Of a DNA stretch of 57,250 nt, positions 49,349 through 57,250 are shown one piece after another. Location of the stretch: the NCBI GenBank assembly GCA_030066455.1, contig JASJBQ010000001.1:1-57250 (forward strand). The letters run 5' to 3'. The stretch is from Desulfobacterales bacterium (lineage in GTDB: Bacteria > Desulfobacterota > Desulfobacteria > Desulfobacterales > UBA5852). The notes beneath the pieces are model-generated. The model searched no databases, was not told the origin of the DNA, and saw only the letters and a program-made list of their open reading frames with translations. Each line of letters opens with the position of its first letter. Position 1 is the stretch's first letter. Both the position numbers and the translations under genes were made by a program.

Positions 49349-52201
49349 CTAATTCGATTTCGGCTTGGTGGCCGGTAGCGAGCCGGAGATCTCGACGGCA
49401 TATTCTTGCAGTTCGACGTCCTCGGGCAGATCCGAAAATATGACCGTGAAAGGGACCTCCTGACCCGGTGCCACCTTGACGTTGGCGTTGTCCGTTCCGT
49501 TACGGTTGGCCAACAGCTTCTGCAAGTCGGCCAGCGGCATGGTTTCCAGATTTTCGCGACTGGGCATGTTCCCGCAATAGGCCTGCGCCGCCTGTTTGAA
49601 TTTGCGTCCGTCGGCGAAAACCTGCCCGGTCACCCGAATGAAGCTGCGCGGCTCCGAATACTCATTTTTTACCCGCCCCTGAATGATGTACAGCCGTCCA
49701 TCGTTTTGGTTTTCAACCCAACTCCCCTTGAGGGTCGTCTCCACGGGGACAATCGCTTCGGGCGCCTTCTTGCCTCCCAACCACTTGCTGACGAACGGGA
49801 TTTCGGGCAGATCGGAGAGCTTGAACTTGGAGAAGTCAAAGCCCGTGGTGGTGTAGCCGAAATAGCCGGCGGCCCCCAGCAAGACAAGCAGCAGCAGGAG
49901 CACCAGGGATTTGCTTGTCTTTTTCTTCTTGGGCATCGGCGACGGCTTGATGGGTTTGGCTTCGGCCGGGGGGATATCCATGGTCTGGGTGTCGGCCGCC
50001 GCCATTTCATCCATCAACTCCTGGGTGAGATCACGCGATGCAGCGGCCCCCGTCGCGGCCGCCGCCGCCGCAACCGGCGCAGCCCCCTCGGGCGCATCAT
50101 CCTCGACGATATCGAGATCGAAGGCGTCGTCGTCCTCTAAAAGCGACAGGTCGAGATCATCACCGCTGTCGGCATCATCTTCCACGATGTCCAGGTCAAG
50201 CTCAGCCGGCCCTTCCTCATCCAGAATTTCGAATTCGAGATCATCCTCCAGTTCGACCTTTTCGGGAGCGGGCGTCGCGTCCATCTCGAGTTCTAAACCA
50301 AGGTCTTCCGACTCGGAGGTATCGAACAGCGCCGAGGCCTCTTCACCCTCGTCTTCGAGCATGTCAAACTCCAGCTCAAGGTCATCGCCTTCGTCGGTGG
50401 CCGGCTGAAGATCGAAATCGAGATCGAGGTCCTCAACCGCCGTATCGACCTGCGGCGTGGGGGAATCCGTCGTATCCTCGACGTCCAGCATTTTTTCAAG
50501 TTCGCTCAAATCCAGCGCGTCGCTGCCTTCGGTCGTTTCGTCCGCGTCCGACAACGCCGCGGCATCCGGTGCGGCAGCGGCGTCCGTATCGCCCATATCC
50601 AAGTCGAGTTCGAGCTCGGGGTCACCCTCTTCGGCGATCGCCGGAGCCGCAACACCCACGTCGTCCTGCGACTCCAGTATCTTTTCGATATCGTCCAGGT
50701 TCAACTCGCGGGTGGCGTCTTCGGGTTCCTCCGCCTCCAAGCCTTCGTCATCCAGGTCCAGATCCAGTTCAAGCCCCTCGACTTCCGCGACTTCCTCCGC
50801 CGGGGGTTCGCTCGAGGGTGCGCCGGCGTCGTCCAGCAGGCTTTCGAGTTCATCCAGCTCCAATTCGCGGGTTTCATCGCCGGGAGCCTCGGCCGGGGCG
50901 TCCGGAGCACCGAGATCGAGGTCGTCGAAGGCCAGATCCATTTCCCCCGCGGCAACCGGGTCGCCGGTATCGCCCTCGAGCTCCAATACCAACTCCGGTT
51001 GTTCCTCTCCAGGCGACAACGCGCGCGCGTCAGCCCCACTGTCTTCCAAAGCACTTTCCAGATCGCCCAGATCGAGGTCTTCGACTTCGTCCACCGACGG
51101 GGGTTGGGGTTCGCCCTCGCCGGGCACGGGCGTCTGGGCCGCCTCGTCGTCCGTCATGAGCGGCGTCGCAGCGGCGTCGTCATCCAGACCCAGTTCCAGA
51201 TCGAGGGCCTCCACCGCCTCCGGGCTATCCTCGGCACCCCGCTCCAGTTGGCCGATATCGTCCCCCAGCGCGGCGAAATCGAGTTCTTCGGTTTCTTCCA
51301 GCGGTACGTCGTCCTGATCCGCGACTTCATCGAACAGGCTGTCGATTCCGGGAGCCAGTTCGAGGTTGATATCATCGTCCGCGGAGCCCTCCCCAGCGCC
51401 AAGGTCATTCGCCGTATCGGATGCCGTGTCTTCCACCTCGGCGAGATCGATCTCTTCGGTTTCCTCGATGCCCAGCTCCTGCACATCATCTTCGAGGATA
51501 TCTTTCAGTCCCGGGTCGAACTCAAGCTTGACCTCATCTCCGGGCGGCGCTTCGACCGCCTCGTCCGGGGGCAGCGCCTCGAGTCCGGCCCCCAGATCGG
51601 CGTCCTCATCCAGCAGGCTCTCCAAATCGTCCATATCCAGGTCAAGATCTTCGACAATGCTCTCCTCGGTCTCTTCCTGGAACGCGTTGAGGTCGTCCAT
51701 CGCCGGCGGCGCTTCCGATGCGGGCGCTTCGCCGGCATCCGCATCGAGCATTTTCTCCAGGTCGGCCAGGTTGAGTTCTTCGGTCTTGAAATCGTCTTCG
51801 GGTTCCGGGCCGGCGGGCAGGGGTTCATCTTCCAGCAGCAGATCGAGTTCATCCAGGTTAATCTCGTCGGTAACCAGGTCATCATCCTCGACCGGTTCCG
51901 CAGCCGGCGACGCATCCAGATCCATTTTCAACTCCGGCGCCTCGGGTGCATCGACGGCGGGCGGATCCCCACCGGCCAGCGCGGCAGCCATTCCCGCCCC
52001 GGCCGCAAGCCCGGCGGCGGCCTCCGGAGCAGAGGGCCCCTCGCTGCCTTCAGCGTCCGGGGGCGCTGCCATGGTGACCGCCGGCGGTCGTGCCCGCCAG
52101 ATATGCTTGCACCGTGAGCAGCGGACTTTCGACCCGCTGGGCTTGAGTAAGCTTTCATCCAGTCGAAAACTGGTACTGCAATTCTGGCAGGTAAGAATCA
52201 T
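49349..52201 (-). CDS. Giant acidic zinc-ribbon/DUF3426 membrane protein
   Basis: 950 residues from ATG 52201. The N-terminus is an MJ0042/zinc_ribbon_5 finger: MILTCQNCSTSF with Cys5, Cys8, Cys28 and Cys31. Residues about 50-740 are extremely acidic and repetitive, with at least seven copies of a motif like LNLDDLEKMLD (for example INLDELDLLLED, LNLADLEKMLD, LELDELESLLD, LDLSELEKMLD), divided by Asp/Glu/Ala-rich spacers. A membrane helix lies at about 765-784 (SLVLLLLLVLLGAAGYFGY), followed by a C-terminal DUF3426 domain. Topology would put the acidic part in the cytoplasm. Zinc ribbon plus DUF3426 is a known deltaproteobacterial architecture; the length and acidic repeats are extreme. Function unknown. 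Confidence 0.85.
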   Translation of the reverse strand: MILTCQNCSTSFRLDESLLKPSGSKVRCSRCKHIWRARPPAVTMAAPPDAEGSEGPSAPEAAAGLAAGAGMAAALAGGDPPAVDAPEAPELKMDLDASPAAEPVEDDDLVTDEINLDELDLLLEDEPLPAGPEPEDDFKTEELNLADLEKMLDADAGEAPASEAPPAMDDLNAFQEETEESIVEDLDLDMDDLESLLDEDADLGAGLEALPPDEAVEAPPGDEVKLEFDPGLKDILEDDVQELGIEETEEIDLAEVEDTASDTANDLGAGEGSADDDINLELAPGIDSLFDEVADQDDVPLEETEELDFAALGDDIGQLERGAEDSPEAVEALDLELGLDDDAAATPLMTDDEAAQTPVPGEGEPQPPSVDEVEDLDLGDLESALEDSGADARALSPGEEQPELVLELEGDTGDPVAAGEMDLAFDDLDLGAPDAPAEAPGDETRELELDELESLLDDAGAPSSEPPAEEVAEVEGLELDLDLDDEGLEAEEPEDATRELNLDDIEKILESQDDVGVAAPAIAEEGDPELELDLDMGDTDAAAAPDAAALSDADETTEGSDALDLSELEKMLDVEDTTDSPTPQVDTAVEDLDLDFDLQPATDEGDDLELEFDMLEDEGEEASALFDTSESEDLGLELEMDATPAPEKVELEDDLEFEILDEEGPAELDLDIVEDDADSGDDLDLSLLEDDDAFDLDIVEDDAPEGAAPVAAAAAATGAAASRDLTQELMDEMAAADTQTMDIPPAEAKPIKPSPMPKKKKTSKSLVLLLLLVLLGAAGYFGYTTTGFDFSKFKLSDLPEIPFVSKWLGGKKAPEAIVPVETTLKGSWVENQNDGRLYIIQGRVKNEYSEPRSFIRVTGQVFADGRKFKQAAQAYCGNMPSRENLETMPLADLQKLLANRNGTDNANVKVAPGQEVPFTVIFSDLPEDVELQEYAVEISGSLPATKPKSN

Positions 52202-52216
52202 GACACACCCCAAAGG

Positions 52217-52735
52217 TTATAATTTCAAATGATAGACTTCCGGCAGATTGCGGTAAAATTCTGCATAGTCCAGCCCGTAGCCTACAAGAAATCCCTTTTC
52301 AACCGTGTGGCAGACATAGTCGACATGCACGTCGGTTTTGCGCCGCTCCTTCTTGTCGATCAGGGTGCAAATGCGCACGGAGGCCGCGCCGGACGATTTT
52401 AAATGCGCCACCAGATAGGATAACGTAAGGCCCGTATCCACGATATCTTCGACAACGATGACGTCCTTGTTCTTGATGTCGAGATCAACGTCTTTGACCA
52501 GTTTGACCCGTCCGGATGAAGACGTGCCGTCCCCATAGCTCGAGGCACAGATGAAGTCGACCTTAACCGGAATGGAGAGATGGCGGATTAAATCCGAGAG
52601 AAATATGAAGGCGCCTTTAAGAATGCCGACCAGAATCAAATCGCGGTCCCTGTAATCGGTTGAAATTGCGTGGGCGACTTCCTCGACTTTGGTCGCAATC
52701 GCTTCTTTGGTGAGTACCGGGATGAATTCAGACAT
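52217..52735 (-). CDS. hpt: Hypoxanthine phosphoribosyltransferase
   Basis: 172 residues from ATG 52735; the frame is open further upstream, but relatives start here. It salvages hypoxanthine or guanine to the nucleotide with PRPP. LVGILKGAFIFLSDLIRHL, CASSYGDGTSSSG and the PRPP motif VIVVEDIVDTGLTL are present, with LIDKKERRK and VGYGLDYAEFYRNLPEV at the C-terminus. It lies 15 bases before the acidic DUF3426 gene on the same strand. Confidence 0.95.
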   Translation of the reverse strand: MSEFIPVLTKEAIATKVEEVAHAISTDYRDRDLILVGILKGAFIFLSDLIRHLSIPVKVDFICASSYGDGTSSSGRVKLVKDVDLDIKNKDVIVVEDIVDTGLTLSYLVAHLKSSGAASVRICTLIDKKERRKTDVHVDYVCHTVEKGFLVGYGLDYAEFYRNLPEVYHLKL

Positions 52736-53064
52736 GGTTTCAGATGCGTCGCGTAGAAATAATTCGGGCCGAAAAAAACAATTCCCCGTGTGATTAGGAT
52801 GTCTGAATTCCTCGGTGATCAGGGAAGCACACCAGCATACTCCGCGCCACGCCGCATTTGCCCGACGCACGCGTCGGCGCCGTCTGAGGCCTCATAGATC
52901 ATCCGATCGGTAGATCGCCGCCTTGCCCGTAAATTGCCTCTGCACCAACTTATCGATCGCCGTTCCGAGTGAAGAACGCCGACCCATCATTTTTGCATTA
53001 AAAATACAGGGTTACTTTGATTTAGTTATAAAAATATCTCTGAATTGTCAACGCATTTGATCGT
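52736..53064. other. Upstream region of hpt, no gene
   Basis: Holds the probable hpt promoter near its right end and a long leader of about 280 bases. No riboswitch (for example purine) pattern was recognised. AT-rich near 53000-53045. Confidence 0.4.
53023..53051 (-). promoter_or_regulatory. Probable promoter for hpt and the acidic-protein gene
   Basis: Read leftward: TTGACA (53051-53046), 17 bases, TAACTA (53028-53023); TATAAC at 53030-53025 with a 15-base spacer is an alternative -10. It lies just after the dnaJ-like gene and 290 bases ahead of hpt. Confidence 0.5.
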
Positions 53065-53973
53065 TTACAATCCCTGCTCGGCCAATTTATGAGCCAACGC
53101 CTTCTGCTCCGCCGTCAGGTTTTTGGGCACAGCGATCTGGACGATCAGAAAAAGATCTCCCCGGCCCGATTGCTTCATGCGCGGAAGCCCATGGCCTCCC
53201 AGACGCATTTTCGTGCCGTGTCGGGTCCCGGGCGGAACCTTCACATTCAGTGCTTTACCTTCGATCGTCGGGACGGACACCGTCGTACCGAGCAATGCTT
53301 CGCTTAACTTGACATCCCGATGGATCAGAAGATCATGGTCATCCACCCTGAAAACGGCATCCGCTAGAACACGGGCGCGGATGTACAGATCGCCTGGCGG
53401 CCCGCCGAACGGACTGGGGGCGCCTTTGCCGGAGAGGCGAATCTTTTTGCCGTGGATCATGCCCGGCGGAATCTTGACCGTCAGACGCTCGGAACGACCG
53501 TCGTGCTGGAAATCGAGCGTCTTGGTCGCCCCGGAAGCGACTTCCTTCAACGTCAGCCCCAGTTCGTATTCAAGGTCCTGTCCTTTGCTGGAGGCCGCAC
53601 TGCCGCCCCCGAAACCAAAGGGCGAGTCGCCGCCGAAAGAAAACCGCGCGCCCCCCGGGCGCCCCGAGGGCCCGCCGCCGAAACCGAACTCGCGGAAGAT
53701 GCTGCTGAAATCAAAATTGCGAAAAATATCTTCCTGGGAATACTGCTGCCGAAAGCCCTCGGCGCCGAACTGATCGTACTGGCGGCGCTTTTCCTTGTCG
53801 CTCAAAACGGCATACGCCTCGCTGATGCGTTTGAACTTGTCTTCGGCGGATTTATCGCCCTTGGTGTGGTCCGGATGATACTTCATGGCCAGTCGGCGGT
53901 AGGCCTTTTTGATCTCCCCGTCGGAAGCCTTGCGGTCGACACCCAGCGTTTTGTAGTAGTCCTCGCCAGCCAT
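53065..53973 (-). CDS. DnaJ-like co-chaperone, CbpA type
   Basis: 302 residues, AAAAGGGA upstream. The J-domain (1-70) has the HPD motif in [14 protein letters not shown] Gly/Phe-rich part (about 90-135, [13 protein letters not shown]) and two C-terminal substrate-binding domains follow ([36 protein letters not shown]). The zinc-finger region of DnaJ is missing, which makes it CbpA-like. It would hand unfolded clients to DnaK. It stands alone with its own promoter. Confidence 0.92.
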   Translation of the reverse strand: MAGEDYYKTLGVDRKASDGEIKKAYRRLAMKYHPDHTKGDKSAEDKFKRISEAYAVLSDKEKRRQYDQFGAEGFRQQYSQEDIFRNFDFSSIFREFGFGGGPSGRPGGARFSFGGDSPFGFGGGSAASSKGQDLEYELGLTLKEVASGATKTLDFQHDGRSERLTVKIPPGMIHGKKIRLSGKGAPSPFGGPPGDLYIRARVLADAVFRVDDHDLLIHRDVKLSEALLGTTVSVPTIEGKALNVKVPPGTRHGTKMRLGGHGLPRMKQSGRGDLFLIVQIAVPKNLTAEQKALAHKLAEQGL

Positions 53974-54068
53974 AGAATCCCTTTTCCATTGAATGCGTTG
54001 GCGTTATTGGCCCGATGATGTCCCCGGCGACGTTTGCGCCCGGAAAAGACATTATCTTATAACCATTT

Positions 54069-54097
54069 AAAATAAATCGATATTATTAGCGTGTCAA
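54069..54097 (-). promoter_or_regulatory. Probable promoter of the DnaJ-like gene
   Basis: Read leftward: TTGACA (54097-54092), 17 bases, TATTTT (54074-54069), about 95 bases before the start. The spacing is ideal. No CIRCE inverted repeat was seen. Confidence 0.5.
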
Positions 54098-54127
54098 TGG
54101 ACACCGCCCTGTAAATATGCCCCGCTG

Positions 54128-55063
54128 TCAAGAGGCGATCAAGCGGTCCGGACGAAAGCGTGCACGGCGGTCGAAAAGACGCCACGCCCCCAGACCGACG
54201 GCAGCCAGAACGCCCATGCCGGTTCCCCCGGCAATGAGAAACATAATCAGGATCTGATACTTGACGGCTTCGTCCGGCGGGCTGCCGGCAATGATCTGAC
54301 CGGTCATCATGCCCGGAAGGCTGACAAGGCCCGCCACGGCCATGCTGTTGATGATGGGAATCATGCCGCTGCGGATACTTTCCTTGACGATGCTGCTGAT
54401 GGCGCTGGACCACTCCTGTCCCAGCGCCAGCCGTGCCTCGATGACATCGCGTTGCTCCCAGGCGGTCTGGGTCAGGCGGTCAAGGCTCAGGGCGATGCCG
54501 GTCATGGTGTTGCCCAGCAGCATGCCCAGGAGCGGTATCAGGTATTGGGGATGGTACCAGGGATCGGTGCCGATGATGACCACCGTCGCCAGAATCGTGA
54601 CCGCAAACGAGGAGGTGGCCATGGACAAGGCGCCCACGCCGAAAGCCCATCCCTCTTTATCGCGGCGTTTCTGGCGGCTGACCACCTCCCGCCCCGCGGC
54701 CAGGAGCATGACCGTAGCCGCCAGGCCGACCCAGAGCAGGCTGACGTGGGCGAAAAGGGCCTTGAGGGCGTACCCCACCAGGAACAGCTGGGCGGCCGTG
54801 CGCACGGCGCAGATCACGAGTTGCCCGGCGAGTCCCAGCCGCAGCCGCCAGGTACCGAGCACCAGGAGGCCCACCAGCCCGGAAGCCAGCAGCAGGAGGG
54901 ATTTGCCGATACCCGAAGGCCCCGTCAACCCCGTGCAGACCCCGGGGGCCGGGAGGAAGCGAAAGGGGCCGCGGTCGCGGAAACGAAGGCCGCGCACCGC
55001 CAGCCCTGCGGCCGGGCCGCCTCCAGCCCTCAAGCGGTTGCCCCGGGCGTTTTCTGGTTGCAT
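54128..55063 (-). CDS. FetB-type permease fused to the N-terminal P-loop end of a FetA-type ATPase
   Basis: 311 residues. From about residue 57 it is a complete FetB/UPF0014 permease (SGLVGLLVLGTWRLRLGL, RTAAQLFLVGYALKALF, then SLDRLTQTAWEQRDVIEARLALG, PGMMTGQIIAGSPPDEAVKYQI), an iron exporter subunit with seven or so helices. The first 55 residues, however, look like the start of its ATPase partner: LAVRGLRFRDRGP followed by the Walker A GPSGIGKS (48-55). The rest of the ATPase (Q-loop, LSGGQ signature, Walker B) is absent; the junction is at bases about 54885-54900, SLLLLASGLV. The simplest cause is an in-frame deletion between fetA and fetB. The start lies one base after the mnmG stop. Confidence 0.82.
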   Translation of the reverse strand: MQPENARGNRLRAGGGPAAGLAVRGLRFRDRGPFRFLPAPGVCTGLTGPSGIGKSLLLLASGLVGLLVLGTWRLRLGLAGQLVICAVRTAAQLFLVGYALKALFAHVSLLWVGLAATVMLLAAGREVVSRQKRRDKEGWAFGVGALSMATSSFAVTILATVVIIGTDPWYHPQYLIPLLGMLLGNTMTGIALSLDRLTQTAWEQRDVIEARLALGQEWSSAISSIVKESIRSGMIPIINSMAVAGLVSLPGMMTGQIIAGSPPDEAVKYQILIMFLIAGGTGMGVLAAVGLGAWRLFDRRARFRPDRLIAS

Positions 55064-55064
55064 G

Positions 55065-56939
55065 TCATTTCCGTTGGGCGGCTTTGAGAAGAATCATCAG
55101 GATTGAAAGGGCCGCCGGCGTCATCCCGGGGATGCGCGAAGCCTGAGCCAGGGTGGTGGGCCGCACGGCCGTCAGTTTTTCCTTGAGCTCGTTGGACAGG
55201 CCATGCGCGCCCTGGTAATCCATCACGGCGGGGATGCGAACATCTTCCAGGTCCTGGAGTTTGGCCGCCTCCCTTTTCTGCCGCTCGATATAGCCTTCGT
55301 ACTTGATCTCGATCTCGACCTGGCGTTCGGCTTCGGGATGAATGGGGGCCGCGGCCGGCGCCAGTTGCCGCACCGCGGCATATTTCAGTTCGGAACGCTT
55401 GAGCAGCCGATCCATGCGGACCCCCTGATCCAGCTCCCGGGTACCCTTGCGGCGAAGATAGGCGTTGACGGCGGGCAGCGGTTTGACGACGGTTTTCTTG
55501 AGCCGCTTGATTTCGTCGTCAATCTGGCGGCGTCGCGCCCGCATGTCCTTGACGGCGTCGCGGTCGATCAGGCCCAATTCGTGGCCGGTTTCCATGAGAC
55601 GCAGGTCGGCGTTGTCTTCACGCAGAATCAGGCGGTACTCCGCCCGTGAGGTAAACATGCGGTAGGGCTCGCGGGTCCCCCGGGTGACCAGGTCGTCCAC
55701 CAGCACGGCCATGTAAGCCTGGGAACGCTTGAGCAGCATGGGGGGGCGCTGCTGGATGCGGCAGGCGGCATTGATGCCGGCCCACAGCCCCTGGGCGGCG
55801 GCTTCCTCGTAGCCCGAGGTCCCGTTGATCTGCCCGGCCAGGTAGAGGCCACCGATCCGCTTGGTCTCCAGGGTCGGTTTGAGCTGCAGCGGATCGACGT
55901 AATCGTATTCAATGGCATAGGCCGGTCGCATGATTTCGGCCGTTTCCAGGCCGTCCACCGCCTGCACGAACTGGTGCTGGATCTCGATGGGCAGGCTGTT
56001 TCCCAGGCCGCTGGCGTAGACCTCCTCGGTTTCCACCCCTTCGGGCTCCAGGATGATCTGGTGGCGTTCGCGCTCGGGAAAGCGCACGATCTTGTCCTCG
56101 AAGGACGGGCAGTAGCGTGCCGGGATTCCCTGGATTTTCCCGCCGTAAAGGGCCGAATGCGCCAGGTTGCGCCGCATGATGGCGTGGACCCGGGGGGAGG
56201 TGTGACCGATAAAGCTCGGCAGCTGCGGCATCGTCAGCGACCGGGTCAGGCGGGAGAAAGGCCGGCCAGCGGGCTGTTTCTCCTGGATGGCGAAGCGGGA
56301 GAAGTCGATGGACGCCCGCCGCAGCCGCGGCGGCGTACCCGTTTTCATGCGGCCCATTTTGAATCCCAGCGCGCTCAGGTGCTCCGGCAGGGCGTAGCTG
56401 GCGAACTCGCCGGCGCGACCGGCCTGGAACGAGGTATGACCGATGTGCACCCGACCGCGCATGAAAGTGCCGGTCGCGATGATGACGGCTGCGGCCCGGT
56501 AGCCGAACCCGGTCTGGTCCACGACCCCGACCACGGCCCCATCCTCCACCACCAGGCGCTCGATCATGGCCTGCTTGAGTTCGATGTTGGGCGTCTTTTC
56601 AAGCAAGTGCTTCATTACGCCGTGGTAGCGGGACTTGTCGTTCTGGGTGCGGGTGGAATGGACGGCCGGGCCTTTTTTGGTGTTGAGGGTGCGGTACTGA
56701 ATGGCGGTCTGGTCGGTCACGTGGGCCATCACGCCGCCCAGGGCGTCGATTTCCTTGACCAGCTGCCCCTTGGCCATGCCGCCGATCGAAGGACTGCAGG
56801 GCATGGCCGCGACTTTATCCAGATCGATGACGGCCAGGAGCACCTGGCAGCCCATGCGCGCGGCCGCCACAGCCGCCTCGCAGCCGGCATGGCCGGCCCC
56901 CACGACGATGATATCGAATTTTCGGGTGTACAGGGCCAT
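55065..56939 (-). CDS. mnmG: tRNA uridine 5-carboxymethylaminomethyl modification enzyme MnmG
   Basis: 624 residues, full length. With MnmE it installs the cmnm5 group at U34 of several tRNAs, using FAD and methylene-tetrahydrofolate. [23 protein letters not shown] is the FAD motif; [38 protein letters not shown], and [22 protein letters not shown] are signature blocks, and the C-terminal helical domain ends [20 protein letters not shown]. One base separates its stop from the FetA-FetB chimera downstream. mnmE is not in the window. Confidence 0.97.
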   Translation of the reverse strand: MALYTRKFDIIVVGAGHAGCEAAVAAARMGCQVLLAVIDLDKVAAMPCSPSIGGMAKGQLVKEIDALGGVMAHVTDQTAIQYRTLNTKKGPAVHSTRTQNDKSRYHGVMKHLLEKTPNIELKQAMIERLVVEDGAVVGVVDQTGFGYRAAAVIIATGTFMRGRVHIGHTSFQAGRAGEFASYALPEHLSALGFKMGRMKTGTPPRLRRASIDFSRFAIQEKQPAGRPFSRLTRSLTMPQLPSFIGHTSPRVHAIMRRNLAHSALYGGKIQGIPARYCPSFEDKIVRFPERERHQIILEPEGVETEEVYASGLGNSLPIEIQHQFVQAVDGLETAEIMRPAYAIEYDYVDPLQLKPTLETKRIGGLYLAGQINGTSGYEEAAAQGLWAGINAACRIQQRPPMLLKRSQAYMAVLVDDLVTRGTREPYRMFTSRAEYRLILREDNADLRLMETGHELGLIDRDAVKDMRARRRQIDDEIKRLKKTVVKPLPAVNAYLRRKGTRELDQGVRMDRLLKRSELKYAAVRQLAPAAAPIHPEAERQVEIEIKYEGYIERQKREAAKLQDLEDVRIPAVMDYQGAHGLSNELKEKLTAVRPTTLAQASRIPGMTPAALSILMILLKAAQRK

Positions 56940-57101
56940 ACAGCTTACAACCCCAGTCCTGTTGACAGCGCGGAACCGGGCATGGCCCGCCGCCCCGGGT
57001 CGCCAGCGGTCATCTTCGCAACACCGCCCGGGCTTCCATTCCGTGAGAATTGGCTATATATAATCGCCGTTCAGGCCGGGTCAAGCAAAGGATCGACGCC
57101 C

Positions 57102-57250
57102 GTGGGCGCATACTATTACGACCTCAACACCTATTTTCGCAGAAAGTTCGGCGAGCGGGTCCACAAACTCACCGTGGACGCCGGTTTCGACTGCCCCAAC
57201 CGCGACGGTCGGATCGCCACCGGGGGCTGCATCTACTGCAATCCCCAAGG
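57102..57250 (+). CDS. Radical SAM protein, TIGR01212/YhcC type, 3' end outside window
   Basis: 49 codons are visible from GTG 57102 (AAAGGA about nine bases upstream) to the end of the window. GAYYYDLNTYFRRKFGERVHK followed by DAGFDCPNRDG and GGCIYCN is the N-terminus of the TIGR01212 radical SAM family. The CxxxxxxxxxxxxCxxC spacing that binds the [4Fe-4S] cluster is started but its last part is close to the edge. Function of the family is not settled. It is divergent from mnmG. Confidence 0.8.
   Translation, partial: MGAYYYDLNTYFRRKFGERVHKLTVDAGFDCPNRDGRIATGGCIYCNPQ

Noticed and set aside
50038..52117. Long Ser/Arg/Pro-rich rightward frames opposite the acidic protein gene
   Set aside because: They are reverse-frame consequences of the repetitive GAX codons of the acidic gene and have no family resemblance.
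1..57250. CRISPR array, prophage or insertion sequence
   Set aside because: No regularly spaced repeats, cas, integrase, transposase or phage structural genes were recognised on either strand.

Overview
The window is GC-rich bacterial DNA that reads like a chromosomal segment of a sulfate-reducing Desulfobacterota (Desulfosarcinaceae/Desulfobacteraceae-like). Supporting evidence is a dsrC gene with the C-X10-C tail, an Lrp-type siroheme decarboxylase (alternative heme pathway), a TRAP transporter with a TatT lipoprotein, a benzoyl-CoA/2-hydroxyacyl-CoA dehydratase-type activase, two YkgJ cysteine-cluster proteins and two genes that are only complete if UGA is read as selenocysteine. The placement is inferred from gene content; no 16S gene is present.

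Layout. 1-3.2 kb: end of a YkgJ gene, then leftward nitrilase, siroheme decarboxylase, YjbQ and dsrC, with a long palindrome and a terminator between yjbQ and dsrC. 3.4-7.6 kb: miaA, iron alcohol dehydrogenase, fabG, a TfoX-N protein and an Ysc84-type lipoprotein. 7.7-14.3 kb: a leftward nucleotide-sugar cluster (manC, gmd, fcl, a nucleotide-sugar dehydrogenase, an ankyrin/TPR lipoprotein) that makes GDP-fucose precursors; no glycosyltransferase is in the window. 14.5-18.2 kb: unknown secreted protein, orphan dehydratase activase, cupin, lipocalin, SlyD-like FKBP. 18.4-21 kb: a cyanide-insensitive-type cytochrome bd operon (cydA, cydB and a 38-residue DUF2474-like subunit). 21-31.8 kb: TPR proteins, a truncated PilZ-family gene, two cell-wall enzymes (M15-like, MltD/LysM) and the TRAP operon with TatT. 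32-36.7 kb: MBL hydrolase, SDR, YqaA, RlmK-like methyltransferase, MTOX-like oxidase and a ribbon-helix-helix protein.

36.8-44.6 kb is the most unusual stretch. A Bcp-type peroxiredoxin has a UGA at the peroxidatic position (37832-37834). A rhodanese-like protein has a UGA at the catalytic cysteine (43196-43198) and is translationally coupled to a multi-pass membrane protein. Each UGA is followed, about 21-22 nt later, by a hairpin of bacterial SECIS type. The same stretch holds short basic ERRSGxDRR proteins and several truncated genes.

44.8-57.2 kb: methyltransferase, ADP-ribosylglycohydrolase, quinone oxidoreductase, a gene-poor kilobase, tRNA-Met(CAU) with terminator, a 950-residue acidic zinc-ribbon/DUF3426 membrane protein, hpt, a CbpA-like DnaJ, a chimeric gene joining the P-loop end of a FetA-type ATPase to a FetB permease, mnmG, and the start of a TIGR01212-type radical SAM gene.

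Starts were chosen from Shine-Dalgarno sequences and family lengths. All functions are from motif recognition only; no database search was possible.
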